Shown here: positions 43,462 to 53,800 of the stretch, one piece after another
Numbering within the stretch: position 1 is the stretch's first letter
How the letters are laid out: each line of letters starts with the position of its first letter
Assembly (NCBI RefSeq): GCF_015686655.1
Contig: NZ_JADPMP010000003.1
Location: forward strand, 248,001 to 312,000
Reading direction: 5' to 3'
DNA: 64,000 bases
DNA from: Pontibacter sp. FD36
GTDB taxonomy: Bacteria > Bacteroidota > Bacteroidia > Cytophagales > Hymenobacteraceae
Notes under the pieces: model-generated
Database searches by the model: none
What the model was told of the DNA's origin: nothing
Seen by the model: the letters and a program-made list of their open reading frames with translations, nothing else
Program-made: the position numbers and the translations under genes

Positions 43462-44519
43462 TGCCTGAGCAACTAGTATTTCATTACCAGAAACAATTTC
43501 AACTGGAGTCGGGGGCATTGCTCCCTGGCTTCCAACTGGCCTATACAACCTATGGACAACTCAATGAAGACCAAAGCAATGTGGTGTGGGTATGCCACGC
43601 CCTCACGGGCAGCTCGGACTTCACCGACTGGTGGAGCGAATTATTTGGTGAGGGAAAACTATATGACCCGGCGGACTGGTTTGTGGTTTGTGCGAACACC
43701 CTGGGTGGCTGCTATGGATCCACGGGACCACTTGCAGTTAATCCGGAAACGCTCCAGCCCTACTACCATAGCTTCCCGCAACTGACAAACCGGGATATTG
43801 TGCGTGCCTTCGATCTGCTGCGGCAGGACTTAGGTGTAGCCCAGGTGCATACCCTGCTCGGCGGTTCGCTGGGTGGGCAGCAGGCACTGGAGTGGGCTAT
43901 CTTGCAGCCAGAGGTTTTCAGGAATCTGATCCAGGTGGCATCCAATGCGCGACATTCTGCCTGGGGCATCGCTTTTAACGAAAGTCAGCGCATGGCTATC
44001 CGGCAGGACCCAACCTGGCAGACCAGCACAAGCCAAGCAGGTATAGCGGGCCTTAGAACGGCCCGCGCCATCGCCATGCTTTCCTACCGGCACTATACCT
44101 GCTACGAAGCGAGCCAGCAGGAGCCGGGTAACAGCATCACCGACGATTTCCGAGCAGCCTCTTACCAGGTATACCAGGGCGAAAAACTTGCCCAGCGCTT
44201 CAATGCCTATACCTACTGGCTGCTTTCCAAAGCCATGGATTCACATAACATTGGTCGGGACAGGGGAGGTGTTGAAAAGGCGCTAGAGCGGCTTCGGGCT
44301 AAGACCCTCTTTGTCGGAGTAGACACGGATCTGCTTTTCCCGATAGAGGAGCAGCAGCAACTTCACCGGCTGGTGCCAGGTTCCCGTTTCACGCAGCTCC
44401 GATCCGGCTACGGGCATGATGGCTTTCTGGTAGAAACGGCACAACTCACGCAGGCTATCCGGGAATTTTATGAAACAGAAAAAGTAAAGCACAGACACTA
44501 TGAAAATACAGAAGTTTAA
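43461..44519 (+). CDS. metX: Homoserine O-acetyltransferase
   Basis: A 352-residue alpha/beta-hydrolase-fold enzyme that acetylates homoserine with acetyl-CoA. The nucleophile elbow GGSLGGQQALEWA has the serine near 136. The catalytic aspartate is in VGVDTDLLFP near 290 and the histidine in SGYGHDGFL near 325. NTLGGCYGSTGP near 79-90 forms the acyl-binding region. MetX and the sulfhydrylase form consecutive steps of direct sulfhydrylation. The gene overlaps metY by one base and the next gene by 20 bases. Confidence 0.94.
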
Positions 44520-45753
44520 GAAACGCATCGGGCTGATTGGCTTCGGCTGCGTAGGGCAGGGCCTTTATGATGTGGTGGAAGCCAACCGGCACCTGGGCTG
44601 GGAGATCGGAAGTATCTGCGTGAAAGACAAAGACAAGCCGCGCACCTTACCCGCCGCTGCCTTTACTTATAATGTGCAGGAGGTGCTGCAAGATCCGAGC
44701 TTGGACATTATCGCTGAACTGATCAGCGATCCAGAGGAGGCGCTCGGTATACTCAGACAAGCCCTGCAGCAGGGCCGAACTGTTGTGTCTGCCAACAAAA
44801 AAGTAATTTCCGAAAACCTGCCGGAGTTGATCAGCCTTCAGCAGCGGCATGGGGGTGTACTGCTGTACGAAGCCTCTGTTTGCGGCAGTATACCTGTGTT
44901 GCGCACGCTTGAAGCCTACTATGGATCAGAGCCGTTGGTGGAGGTACGAGGTATACTCAACGGGTCCTCCAATTATATACTGAGTAAACTGCACGCTGAG
45001 CGGGGAAGCTACCAATTGGCTTTGGAGCAGGCGCAGGCCTTAGGTTTCGCTGAGGCGGATCCTTCCCTGGATGTCGAGGGGGTAGATGCGTTGCATAAGC
45101 TCTGCATTCTGGCAGCGCATGCCTATGGGGTACTGGTGCATCCGGAGGAGGTGCTGCATTTTGGTATCCAGCACATAAACACTGAAACCGTAGAGTTGGC
45201 TGATGCCTTGGGTTCCCGTATCAAGCTGATCGGGTCTTTAAAAGCTACTGCTACGGGGCAAGTCGCGCTTCAGGTGCTACCCACACTTATACCCACGACA
45301 GATGCTCTGTATGGTGTGGAAGCAGAATACAATGGACTTGAAATAGAGGCTCAGTTCGCAGGCAAGCAATTTCTACGAGGGCGAGGGGCTGGAAGTCACC
45401 CGACCGGCTCGGCTGTGTGGGCTGATATTACTTCGGCAGTACGGGGATATCGCTATACCTATCCGAAGCTTTGCACCAGCCAGACAACAACGGCCTCCGG
45501 AGACGAGCAGATCACAGTCCTGCTCCAAGTACAGGGGAGGTCTATTGAAACGTGCATAGAATTGCTTCAGTCGACCCTGCACTATCAGTCTCCGGACAAA
45601 AGCCAGGTTGTTCTTTCGGTGACGCCGCAGCAACTTAAGCTGCACCAGACCTCCTTAAAGTTGCAAGGTGTATTTGTGGCGGTTATCCCGGCAGGTATAG
45701 CACTTGATAAAATACCAGAGCTGCTTGCACGAACGGAGGCAATACCTGCATAA
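44500..45753 (+). CDS. hom: Homoserine dehydrogenase
   Basis: A 417-residue enzyme that reduces aspartate semialdehyde to homoserine. The NAD(P)-binding motif GLIGFGCVGQGLYDVV is near residues 11-26. SANKKVISE near 97-105 carries the catalytic-region lysine, and YEASVCGSIPVLRTLE near 124-139 and GILNGSSNYILSKL near 151-164 are signatures. A C-terminal ACT-like part is suggested by the roughly 80 final residues (ITVLLQVQGRSIETCIELLQSTL). It begins 20 bases inside metX, so the three genes form a tight operon supplying homocysteine. Confidence 0.93.
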   Translation: MKIQKFKKRIGLIGFGCVGQGLYDVVEANRHLGWEIGSICVKDKDKPRTLPAAAFTYNVQEVLQDPSLDIIAELISDPEEALGILRQALQQGRTVVSANKKVISENLPELISLQQRHGGVLLYEASVCGSIPVLRTLEAYYGSEPLVEVRGILNGSSNYILSKLHAERGSYQLALEQAQALGFAEADPSLDVEGVDALHKLCILAAHAYGVLVHPEEVLHFGIQHINTETVELADALGSRIKLIGSLKATATGQVALQVLPTLIPTTDALYGVEAEYNGLEIEAQFAGKQFLRGRGAGSHPTGSAVWADITSAVRGYRYTYPKLCTSQTTTASGDEQITVLLQVQGRSIETCIELLQSTLHYQSPDKSQVVLSVTPQQLKLHQTSLKLQGVFVAVIPAGIALDKIPELLARTEAIPA

Positions 45754-46029
45754 TATGTGCTGGTATAGCTTCAGACCCCAGGTGTGAATAAGTGTAGAAA
45801 GTGGAAATTATTCCGAGGATGGTTTATAAGAAAAATTCAATTAAAAAATTTTAAGAATAGCAATTTTGAATTGCACATTAATTGTATAATTATATTGTGA
45901 TAAATCGGGTTAAGACCTTTATAATAACATTTTAAAATATTTATGCAAATAACGCTATCATTTTCATCTGTTTATGGTTTTACTATCGTACAATGAATAT
46001 TCATGGACGATACATAATACCCGACGGCA
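45754..46029. other. AT-rich intergenic region
   Basis: This 276-base stretch is much richer in A and T than its neighbours and contains only a small CAATT-TTG-AATTG hairpin near 45860-45872. No promoter box fits well. Confidence 0.35.
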
Positions 46030-46719
46030 ATGAAAACCTATATACCTTGGATAAGCACTCTACTTCTGATAATTATATTTTCATCCTGTAGAAACGACAA
46101 TGTTTCACCGATCCGGAATGTCCGATTTGACCCCGGTTTGCTAAATCCGCTACAAGCTGGCGGTGGTATGCCCTGTATCGCACATACCTATTATTATAAC
46201 GATGCAGAAAAGTCGCTGGGAACTGTATACAGCGGCATGATACTCCTGTCTTTTAGCCAGGAACTTAGCCACGAAGAGGCTACAGCTGCAGCTGGGCAGT
46301 TTGCTTTTATTGAAGAGTTGGGGCAGCCGATCCATACAAACTCTGCTCGTTTATACCCTGCCAAGTTAGCGGCAGGACTCAGTTGTCAGCAGGTAGAAGG
46401 AGCGATATCCGAGGTGTCAAAGGATCCGGCAGTAGCATACGCGGCTCCTTATTTTGAGTCCGCCGGAGGTCAGCTATTGGGTATATCGAATGAATTTATT
46501 GTAAGTGTAGAAAGTGGCCGGCAGCCAGCTGAGCAGGTGATCAAACGCCTGACTGCAGCGACCCGCACTGAATTAGTAACTGAGCTGAACGCTAATACTT
46601 TTGTATTGCGAGCCGATAAAAATTCGCGTGGCAATGCGCTCGAGATGGCTAACTTCTTTCATAAGCAGCCGCTCATAAAACATGCTGAACCAGACTTTGT
46701 GGTTTCGGTCAGCATGTAA
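46030..46719 (+). CDS. Lipoprotein resembling subtilase propeptide domains
   Basis: A 229-residue lipoprotein with lipobox FSSC and modified cysteine at 20. The C-terminal ~75 residues (GISNEFIVSVESGRQPAEQVIKRL, then TELNANTFVLRADKNSRGNALEMANFFHKQPLIKHAEPDFVVSV) strongly resemble the N-terminal inhibitor-like part found before S8 subtilisin-type protease domains in Bacteroidota, which ends AEPDF. No protease catalytic domain follows; the gene stops there. It may be a free-standing protease inhibitor or a decayed protease. The assignment is from pattern memory and is moderate. Confidence 0.6.
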   Translation: MKTYIPWISTLLLIIIFSSCRNDNVSPIRNVRFDPGLLNPLQAGGGMPCIAHTYYYNDAEKSLGTVYSGMILLSFSQELSHEEATAAAGQFAFIEELGQPIHTNSARLYPAKLAAGLSCQQVEGAISEVSKDPAVAYAAPYFESAGGQLLGISNEFIVSVESGRQPAEQVIKRLTAATRTELVTELNANTFVLRADKNSRGNALEMANFFHKQPLIKHAEPDFVVSVSM

Positions 46720-46754
46720 AGTTTTTGATTGTGATGGTTTTGGGTTAAGAGTGA

Positions 46755-46793
46755 GAAAGCCCCGGTTCCTTGACTGAAACCGGGGCTTTCGTT
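46755..46793. terminator. Bidirectional terminator
   Basis: A perfect 13-bp stem GAAAGCCCCGGTT/AACCGGGGCTTTC (46755-46767 with 46778-46790), then T-rich, between the lipoprotein gene and convergent lysA. Confidence 0.93.
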
Positions 46794-46814
46794 TTATCAA
46801 AGGCGATTCAAAAA

Positions 46815-47960
46815 CTAACTAAGGTATACGGCAGCTGCTTTGTCGCGCAGGTTGTAAGCCGAAGCCATCACCTCGCCATAAGCGCCCGCTGTGCGTATCG
46901 CAATCAAATCACCGCGATTGGTTTCTGGCAGCACCACGGCCTTACCAAAGCAATCAGACGATTCGCAGATCGGGCCTACAACGTCATATTTGTCCTCAAG
47001 GCCTTTGCTAGTCAGATTCTCTATTTTGTGGTACGACTGGTAAAGTGCCGGACGTATAAGCTCTGTCATACCGGCATCCAGAATGGCAAAGTTAGTCGAC
47101 ACACCTTTCTTGATGTACAGTACTTTGGAGATAAGCGTGCCGCTCTGGGCTACGAGTGCGCGTCCCAGTTCAAAGTGCACCTGCTGGTTCGGACGCACTG
47201 CCAGAAACTGATTGAACAGCGAGAAGTAAGCCTCAAAATCAGGTATAGGCTGCTCGTCCGGACTATAGTAGTCCACGCCAAGACCACCGCCTACGTTGAT
47301 GTGCTCCAACTGCACCTGCTGCGACTCGAACCAGTCCTGGAATTCGTTTACACGGGTACACAGGTTTCTGAAAGCTGACAAGTCTGTTATCTGAGAGCCG
47401 ATGTGGAAGTGCAGGCCGATCAGTGACAGGTTAGGAAGTGATTTTAGCAGCGTCAGCACATCGGGTAGTTCCCAGGCATTGATACCGAACTTGTTTTCTT
47501 CCAGCCCTGTGGTGATGTACTTGTGCGTATTGGCATTCACATTCGGGTTGATGCGCAGCGCTACACGGGCCGTTTTGCCTTTTGCCTCCGCCAGCTCGTT
47601 CAGAACGATCAGCTCATGGCTCGACTCACAGTTGAAGCAGAAAATGTTTTGATCCAGGGCGTAGTTGATCTCTGCATCGGACTTACCCACACCTGCGAAC
47701 ACCACGTGATCAGCCGGGAAGCCATTTTCAATAGCACATTTCACCTCGTTTCCGCTCACGCAGTCGGCTCCAAAGCCTACTGCACGCATCTCACTCAGGA
47801 TTGGGCTGTTGGTGTTAGCCTTCATGGCATAGTGTACCTGAAAGTTATATTTGGCCGCCTCCTGGCTGGCCTGCTGCAGGGTTTGGCGCAACAGGTTGAG
47901 GTCGTATACATAAAAAGGAGTGGCGTGCTGTTGCAACTCCTGCACAGATAAATTAAGCAT
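46815..47960 (-). CDS. lysA: Diaminopimelate decarboxylase
   Basis: A 381-residue PLP enzyme that makes L-lysine from meso-diaminopimelate. The ATG at 47960 gives MLNLSVQELQQHATPFYVYD. The PLP lysine is in VHYAMKANTN near residue 47. GLHFHIGSQI near 186, the GGGLGVDY motif near 225 and PICESSDCFGK with the conserved cysteine near 335 complete the family pattern. The start lies eight bases inside the end of lysC, so the two are translationally coupled. Confidence 0.94.
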   Translation of the reverse strand: MLNLSVQELQQHATPFYVYDLNLLRQTLQQASQEAAKYNFQVHYAMKANTNSPILSEMRAVGFGADCVSGNEVKCAIENGFPADHVVFAGVGKSDAEINYALDQNIFCFNCESSHELIVLNELAEAKGKTARVALRINPNVNANTHKYITTGLEENKFGINAWELPDVLTLLKSLPNLSLIGLHFHIGSQITDLSAFRNLCTRVNEFQDWFESQQVQLEHINVGGGLGVDYYSPDEQPIPDFEAYFSLFNQFLAVRPNQQVHFELGRALVAQSGTLISKVLYIKKGVSTNFAILDAGMTELIRPALYQSYHKIENLTSKGLEDKYDVVGPICESSDCFGKAVVLPETNRGDLIAIRTAGAYGEVMASAYNLRDKAAAVYLS

Positions 47961-49284
47961 TGCTGTTGTTCCTTTCAAAGATGCCCTCATTCAGCAGGAT
48001 GAGAGATCTTTCTTTATCGGTTGTGTTGATGAGTAAGCTAATGTTGTTTTTGCTTCCGCCATAAGAGATCATGCGCAGCGGAATATCACGAAGCGATTCG
48101 AAAATCTTCAAGCCGGAGCCGCTGCGATCGGCAATAAAATCGCCCACGATACAGATGATAGTCTGGTCCTGGTCAACCTCTACCTGTCCGTATTCCTGAA
48201 GCTCACGCGTGATCTCGGCCAGGAACTTCGGGTTATCAATAGTCAGCGAAACAGCCACCTCGGAAGTTGTGATCATGTCGATCGGCGTTTTATACCGCTC
48301 GAACACCTCGAACACGCTGCGCAGGAAACCATAGGCCAGGAGCATGCGCCCTGACTTGATCTTGATCGCCGTGATACCGTCTTTCGCTGCTACCGCCTTA
48401 ATACCACCCTTTCCGGTCTGGGCTGAGATGGTGGTACCATGTGCCTGTGGCTGCATGGTATTGAGCAGTCGCACTGGAATGTTCTTCTGCTTGGCTGGCA
48501 GTACGCTGGACGGGTGCAGGATTTTGGCTCCGAAATAGGCAAGTTCTGCCGCCTCGTCAAAAGACAGTTCCGCGATTGGGAACGTGTTTTTCACGACACG
48601 CGGATCGTTGTTGTGCATGCCGTCAATGTCTGTCCAGATCTGGATTTCGCTGGCATCGGCGGCCGCACCAATCAGGGAGGCCGAGTAGTCTGAACCGCCA
48701 CGCTTCAGGTTGTCCACCTCACCGAATGCATTGCGGCAAATGTAGCCCTGTGTGATGAACAGCTTCATATCCGGATACTTCTCTAGCTCCAGTTTCAGAT
48801 TCTTGCTGATATAGGCATTGTCTGGCTCCTCGTTCTCATCGATCTTCATGAAGTTAAGGGCCGGTAACAGTACCGAAGGTATGCCCTGCTCCTCAAGGAA
48901 GAACTGGAATAGAGCCGTTGACAGCAATTCGCCCTGTGCCAGCACGGCACGCTCTTCGTAAATGGTGAAGAGGTCGAGCGTAAATGAGCGTATATGATCA
49001 AAGTGAGTGGCGATCAGCTCAAGCGCCTGTTTTTTCTTTTCATTGGTGGTGTAGAGTTCTTCTACTACCTGTTTATATTTATCGTGTAGCGCATCGATGA
49101 GCGCATTTGCTTCCTGGTTGGCATTCTGGTAGAGCTTCTCAGCAATCTGTACCAGCTGGTTGGTAGTGCCCGACATGGCCGAGAGCACTACAATCTTTGG
49201 CGATCCATCATGGATGAGATCCGCCACCGCTTTCATTCTTTCAGCCGACCCCACAGAGGTGCCGCCGAACTTTAAAACTTTCAT
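47953..49284 (-). CDS. lysC: Aspartate kinase
   Basis: A 443-residue monofunctional aspartokinase that starts the lysine, threonine and methionine branch. The N-terminal kinase motif is VLKFGGTSVGSAERM near 3-17; GGSDYSASLIGAAADA near 203-218 and WTDIDGMHNNDPR follow. Two C-terminal ACT regulatory units are seen near 300-440 (ITTSEVAVSLTID and IICIVGDFIAD). It is not fused to homoserine dehydrogenase, which is encoded separately 2.2 kb away on the other strand. It overlaps lysA. Confidence 0.94.
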   Translation of the reverse strand: MKVLKFGGTSVGSAERMKAVADLIHDGSPKIVVLSAMSGTTNQLVQIAEKLYQNANQEANALIDALHDKYKQVVEELYTTNEKKKQALELIATHFDHIRSFTLDLFTIYEERAVLAQGELLSTALFQFFLEEQGIPSVLLPALNFMKIDENEEPDNAYISKNLKLELEKYPDMKLFITQGYICRNAFGEVDNLKRGGSDYSASLIGAAADASEIQIWTDIDGMHNNDPRVVKNTFPIAELSFDEAAELAYFGAKILHPSSVLPAKQKNIPVRLLNTMQPQAHGTTISAQTGKGGIKAVAAKDGITAIKIKSGRMLLAYGFLRSVFEVFERYKTPIDMITTSEVAVSLTIDNPKFLAEITRELQEYGQVEVDQDQTIICIVGDFIADRSGSGLKIFESLRDIPLRMISYGGSKNNISLLINTTDKERSLILLNEGIFERNNSNA

Positions 49285-49422
49285 CTAATCAGTTTGAAAT
49301 AAAGGGTATAGTCAGAAGATGGTCAGGTATAGCCTTTTGCAGGATATAGGATGAGCAAAGTCTGACTGCAAATTTAGTAAAAAGCAAAGATTTTCAGCAG
49401 GGTTATACCTGTTGGGATTAAA

Positions 49423-49458
49423 AAAGAAAGGGCAGCTTTTTAAAGCTGCCCTTTCTTT
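49423..49458 (-). terminator. Strong terminator hairpin
   Basis: A perfect 17-bp stem (49423-49439 with 49442-49458) of A/T-flanked GGGCAGC. It sits where a minus-strand gene upstream of lysC should end. Confidence 0.88.
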
Positions 49459-49474
49459 AGGAGGTTTCTTAAAG

Positions 49475-49552
49475 TTAATTTTTCATGATACGGGTCGTCG
49501 ACTCCATGCCTTCGCCCACTACTTTGATCAAATCGCTTAATGGGTTCGGCTA
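49475..49552 (-). pseudogene. Candidate remnant of a gene 3' end
   Basis: On the minus strand, after an in-frame TAG, the frame reads LSDLIKVVGEGMESTTRIMK before TAA at 49475-49477. Codon use is like the neighbouring genes and a strong terminator follows 17 bases later, as would be expected at the true end of a gene. No start or body of this gene is present; instead the ketoacyl synthase gene ends 40 bases upstream. I do not recognise the protein. It could be chance. Confidence 0.35.
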
Positions 49553-49592
49553 AACCTGTGTAGCCAGTTCACGTGTCAGACTTTAGCTTTTT

Positions 49593-50792
49593 CTAAATCA
49601 TGGAGAGCACTAAACTGGCAGCATTTCCACCAAACCCTGCAGCATTCACCAGAATACGATTGATGGTGTGAGGTGGGCGCTTTTGCAGTATAGAGCTATA
49701 GCCTGGATATACGATTGACTGCTGCTCAAACAAATGCAAGGCGTACTGTACACTAAGAGCTCCAGAAGAGCCTAGTGTATGGCCTAATAGATGCTTATTG
49801 GTGGTGATAGATGGTATATTGTCTTGAAACAAAGCTTGAATAGCAGATAATTCAGCTTTATCACCTGCTCTGGTGCCAGGGGAATGAGTTATGATGACAT
49901 CAACGGATTGATCATGTAAAGGTAACTGAGAAATTGCTTGCCGCATGGCCTGCTGAAAGTTAAGGCCTTCTGCTGAAATTCCCGTTTTACTTTTTATCTG
50001 TTCAAATCCGAAGCCTAAAGCTTCAATGATCACACTGCCTTTCTCAAGTTGAGCAGAAGGCACTTTTTCGAGAGCAAGCACAGCTGCACCTTCGCCGAGC
50101 ATAAAAGTATTTTGACCCGAAGTACCATAAGGTTGACAAGGGAAAGGTTGATCCCATAAGGTAGAATAAATACCGATTGCTTTCATTTGTGCAATGGTAA
50201 AATTGGTAAGAGGTGCTTCAGTACCTCCCGCCAAAAAACGCTGGGCCATACCTGCCCTTAGCCAGGCTACCCCATTAGCTATCGCCATTAGGGCTGTGCT
50301 GCAGGTAATAGAGTGACTGATTTGAGCACCACCAGCCTGAACAGCATGTGCTACCCAACTCGACAAATTACCTAAGGTAGTGGTTGGGGAAGCCGTAGCA
50401 GAAAGCGTACCCTGTTGGTAGGCCTCAAAATGCTGTTCCGTCAGGCCTGTCGCTCCACGTGAGGAGCCCACATTTACGGCCAAATCTTCCCGTGCTTCGC
50501 TCTGATTGTAAGTCCAGCCAGCTTGTATTACTGCCTGCCTAGCAGCAAAAATAGCCAATAAAACAGACCTGTCCAGTTGGTGGTAATTTGGGTTTTGTGA
50601 TACAAGTTGTTGCAGTTGAGATTCAGCCCCTGCTGAAAGTGTAGCGACAGGCGTCGGTCTGCCTCCATGCTGGACATACGTGAAAACAGGCTTGCCATTC
50701 ACGTAAGACTGAGAGGTGGACCATACATCATATCCTAACGGTGAGATAGCACCGTAGCCCCTGATGACAACATGTTCTTTAGCTCTTTCCAA
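49593..50792 (-). CDS. Beta-ketoacyl-acyl carrier protein synthase family protein
   Basis: A 399-residue thiolase-fold condensing enzyme (FabF/KAS II-like). The catalytic triad is seen as Cys164 in SITCSTALMAIANG, His303 in ITHSPGTRAGDKAE and His338 in TTNKHLLGHTLGSSGAL. It starts with VIRGYGAISPLGYDVW. The start codon is TTG at 50792, since no ATG or GTG exists near; a very good promoter ends seven bases before it. It is a lone gene without acyl carrier protein, ketoreductase or other partners nearby, so its role in fatty acid, polyene or lipid synthesis is unclear. Confidence 0.85.
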   Translation of the reverse strand: MERAKEHVVIRGYGAISPLGYDVWSTSQSYVNGKPVFTYVQHGGRPTPVATLSAGAESQLQQLVSQNPNYHQLDRSVLLAIFAARQAVIQAGWTYNQSEAREDLAVNVGSSRGATGLTEQHFEAYQQGTLSATASPTTTLGNLSSWVAHAVQAGGAQISHSITCSTALMAIANGVAWLRAGMAQRFLAGGTEAPLTNFTIAQMKAIGIYSTLWDQPFPCQPYGTSGQNTFMLGEGAAVLALEKVPSAQLEKGSVIIEALGFGFEQIKSKTGISAEGLNFQQAMRQAISQLPLHDQSVDVIITHSPGTRAGDKAELSAIQALFQDNIPSITTNKHLLGHTLGSSGALSVQYALHLFEQQSIVYPGYSSILQKRPPHTINRILVNAAGFGGNAASLVLSMI

Positions 50793-50799
50793 TAGGGTA

Positions 50800-50829
50800 C
50801 AAAGGTATAAACAAAGATCGTGGTGACAA
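50800..50829 (-). promoter_or_regulatory. Promoter of the ketoacyl synthase gene
   Basis: On the minus strand, TTG (50829-50827), a 19-base spacer and TACCTTTG (50807-50800) match the Bacteroidota consensus exactly. The TTG start codon at 50792 follows seven bases later, so the transcript may be leaderless. Confidence 0.6.
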
Positions 50830-50876
50830 GCTTAATACCTGCCACCACGATCTAATAATTTGCTTAATTCTAGCAA

Positions 50877-53800
50877 TTACCTTTGTTTGACCAGCTTAGT
50901 TGTAGTGTCCATGTTAGCGCCTTTTATTTTAAGGAAGTAGACGCCTGTTGCTAAGTCTTGAGTCGGTAGCTCAAGTTCAGTGAACCTCCCTTCGATGATG
51001 ATCTTGCGTTCTAAGATCACGCGCCCCTGTACATCCATTATCATCACTTGTGCCTGGCCTATCTCTTCGGTCGCCAACTCCACCCGAACATACTCCTGGG
51101 ATGGATTCGGGTAGGCTTTTACTGAAGCGGCATTTGCTTTGATATTGGCAGCCACAGTCTTGCTATACTCAAACTTACCATCAAAATCCACCTGGCGCAG
51201 GCGGTAGTAGTTGGTGCCAGTACCTGGGTTTGCGTCTTTAAAGGTATAGAAGTTAGTCAGGCTACTCGTGCCTTTGCCTTTTACAATGCCAATTTTAGTA
51301 AAAGTACGTCCATCATTGCTGCGCTCTACCTCAAAGCGGTCATTGTCAGTTTCTGAAGCAGTGGTCCAGTTTAATACTACTTGATTGTTCTGTGCAGTGG
51401 CTTTGAAGGAGGTTAGTTCCACTGGGAGGGGGTTTATAGCGCTTAACAATAGACTGTAGGTTGCTGAGTTTGTTGCCCTAACACCTAAATTATCTGTTGC
51501 TGTGTACGTGAAAGTCGCAGGTGCCTTGAACGTTTTTGCTATCTCAAAACTAAGTGCTTCCGATTGAGCAATAGTTATTGTTTGACCTACAGTTACAGCT
51601 ACATTATCTAGAAACAATCTGCCATGAGAGGATTCTGGAAGAGAAAGAATTGTGAAAGAGGCAACTGTGCCATCTGAATCATTTCCTTCTAGTTTACTTA
51701 TAACTTGTATTTTAGGGTCATCTAGTTCGTACTCAATATTCTCAGCCTTCGGCGGGTGTGTAACAGGTATAGAGTAGGTTGCAGGCGATGCTGAAGCTAA
51801 GCCTTCGTTGTCAATAGCGCTAAAGGTAAATGTGGAAGTGCCTGAGTATCCTGTTACAGGTCTGAAGGTTAGGCTATTTAGTATTCCATTGGTGGCAGTG
51901 TAGGTAGTATTCAAGTTGCTGCTAGTTACAGCAGTGCCATTAATAAAAAGTGTACCTGAAGTAGGCAGGGTGTTAATTCTGAAAGAAGCGATGGATCCGT
52001 CTGCATCTGTTGCGCTTATCGGATTAATGACTACAGCAGTACTTACTTCATTAGAAATTGCGGATGTAGTTGAGTTAGCATTAACTATCGGAGTTTGGTT
52101 GTATCTTATCTCACAGACAGAGTGAACGTTTACTGATCCGCCTGTGCTGGCTGTATAACCAAAGTGTACATTAGCGTTACCCCCAAAGATGCTTGCGACA
52201 ATATCATTAGTATAACTAGTGCGTAGAACATTGTTAAAATATACCGACATGGTGTTGGTATCTCTATTCCAAACAATTCGTATGGCATGCGTATTCCCGT
52301 CTTCTACGTTTACATTGGCGCTGCTCATCTGCACTGGAGCTGTTGAAGTAGCAGTAGCACTAGATGAGTTAGTAACAATGCCGTTCCAGAAGAAGTTTGT
52401 ATGGTCAAAAGATGGTTCGGTACCGTTTTGATAAGTATCAAATTCTACCCCAAAAGATGGAGTGATACCTTGAAAGCCTAAGCCTTGTCCAATTGCCCCC
52501 GAGGCGAAGGCAGGGTTTGTGGTTGTTCTCTGAAAACCAAAAGCTATTCCGTCAGCGCCAGCATTGTTGTCACCGAAGTAAGCATTAAAAGTAATCTCGA
52601 AGGAATTGTTCAGGCTAATTGTGTTAACACTCCATACTTGTCCTTGTTGGTTGCCTGTGGCTGTTGTAAGGCGGTAGCAATTTTCAGCAGTTTTAGTAGC
52701 TGTTCCGCTCGCTTGGTACAAGTCATCGTTTATAGTGATAGTAACAGATACGGTAGATCTACCTCCTCTTGCATCTGTAAGTATTATATTTCTAGTGTAA
52801 GTCCCACTTACTACCGTATTGTTATTTACAGTAATAGCGCCTGTTGTAGGGTTAAGCGTCAGAAAGCTTGGAAGTGCAGTGCCTGATATTACCGCATCAG
52901 TGATGGCGCCATCTGGGTCTGTAGCAGTGGCCACAACTGTTCCGCTTTTTAATGCAAGTCTTGCGTAAGAAGCACTCAGATAGGAATAAGTGGCAGGGTT
53001 ATCTGGAGTAACAGTAGCCACTACTTCTCTTCTGCCGCTCTCACAACCTTGTGCATTTACAGCAGTAACATAATAACTGGTAGTAGTGCTTATTTCGGGA
53101 GTGGTAAAGGTAGCTCCTATTGCTCCGCTTATCGCATTGTTGCCAGTAGCTCCCGTGTACCATTGGTATCTGCCGCCAGCCGGAGCGCCAGAAACTCTTA
53201 GCTCAACTGTGCCTGTACCGTGTCGAGAAGGAGCGCTCACGATTGTTGGCATAGAAGGTGCAGGATTAACTACAACTGTGGTATAAGCTGGCTCAGACGA
53301 ACAACCGTTTACAGTAACCACTAAGCTATAAGTGCCCGCATTAGCAACAGTGGCATTAGCTCTGTTTGGGGTTCTGTCTGTTGAAGTCCAGCCTCCAGGT
53401 CCTTACCAAGCATAGGAAGCTCCAGTAATTGATGGAGTTGACAGAGAAATTGTACCGCCTTGGCATACTATAAATGGTTGGTTTATACGGCTATATGGGT
53501 TTCTTAAATTATTGACCTCAGTTGATGTTAATGCTCTATCATAAACATATATATCATCTAATTGACCCTGAAAATAGCTGCTAGTTGGTTCTGACGGCCA
53601 ACCTCCTAGGTTATCATACCCAATTCTGAAGTATCCATTAAAGTTTTCAGTTGTAGTATACGTGGAGTTGGTTGCTTGTTGAACACCGTCAACGTATAAA
53701 ACCATTCCAGTACTAGATATTGTTGCTACTACATGGTGCCAGTTTCCATCGTTATATCTGTTGGAAGTATTAATAGTATTATAGCCACCATTATAAACTC

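Larger units (their letters stand above)
49285..49592. other. Intergenic region with a terminator and an orphan gene end
   Basis: These 308 bases contain a strong hairpin (49423-49458) and, just upstream of it on the minus strand, a 24-codon reading fragment ending in TAA (49475-49549). Confidence 0.6.
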
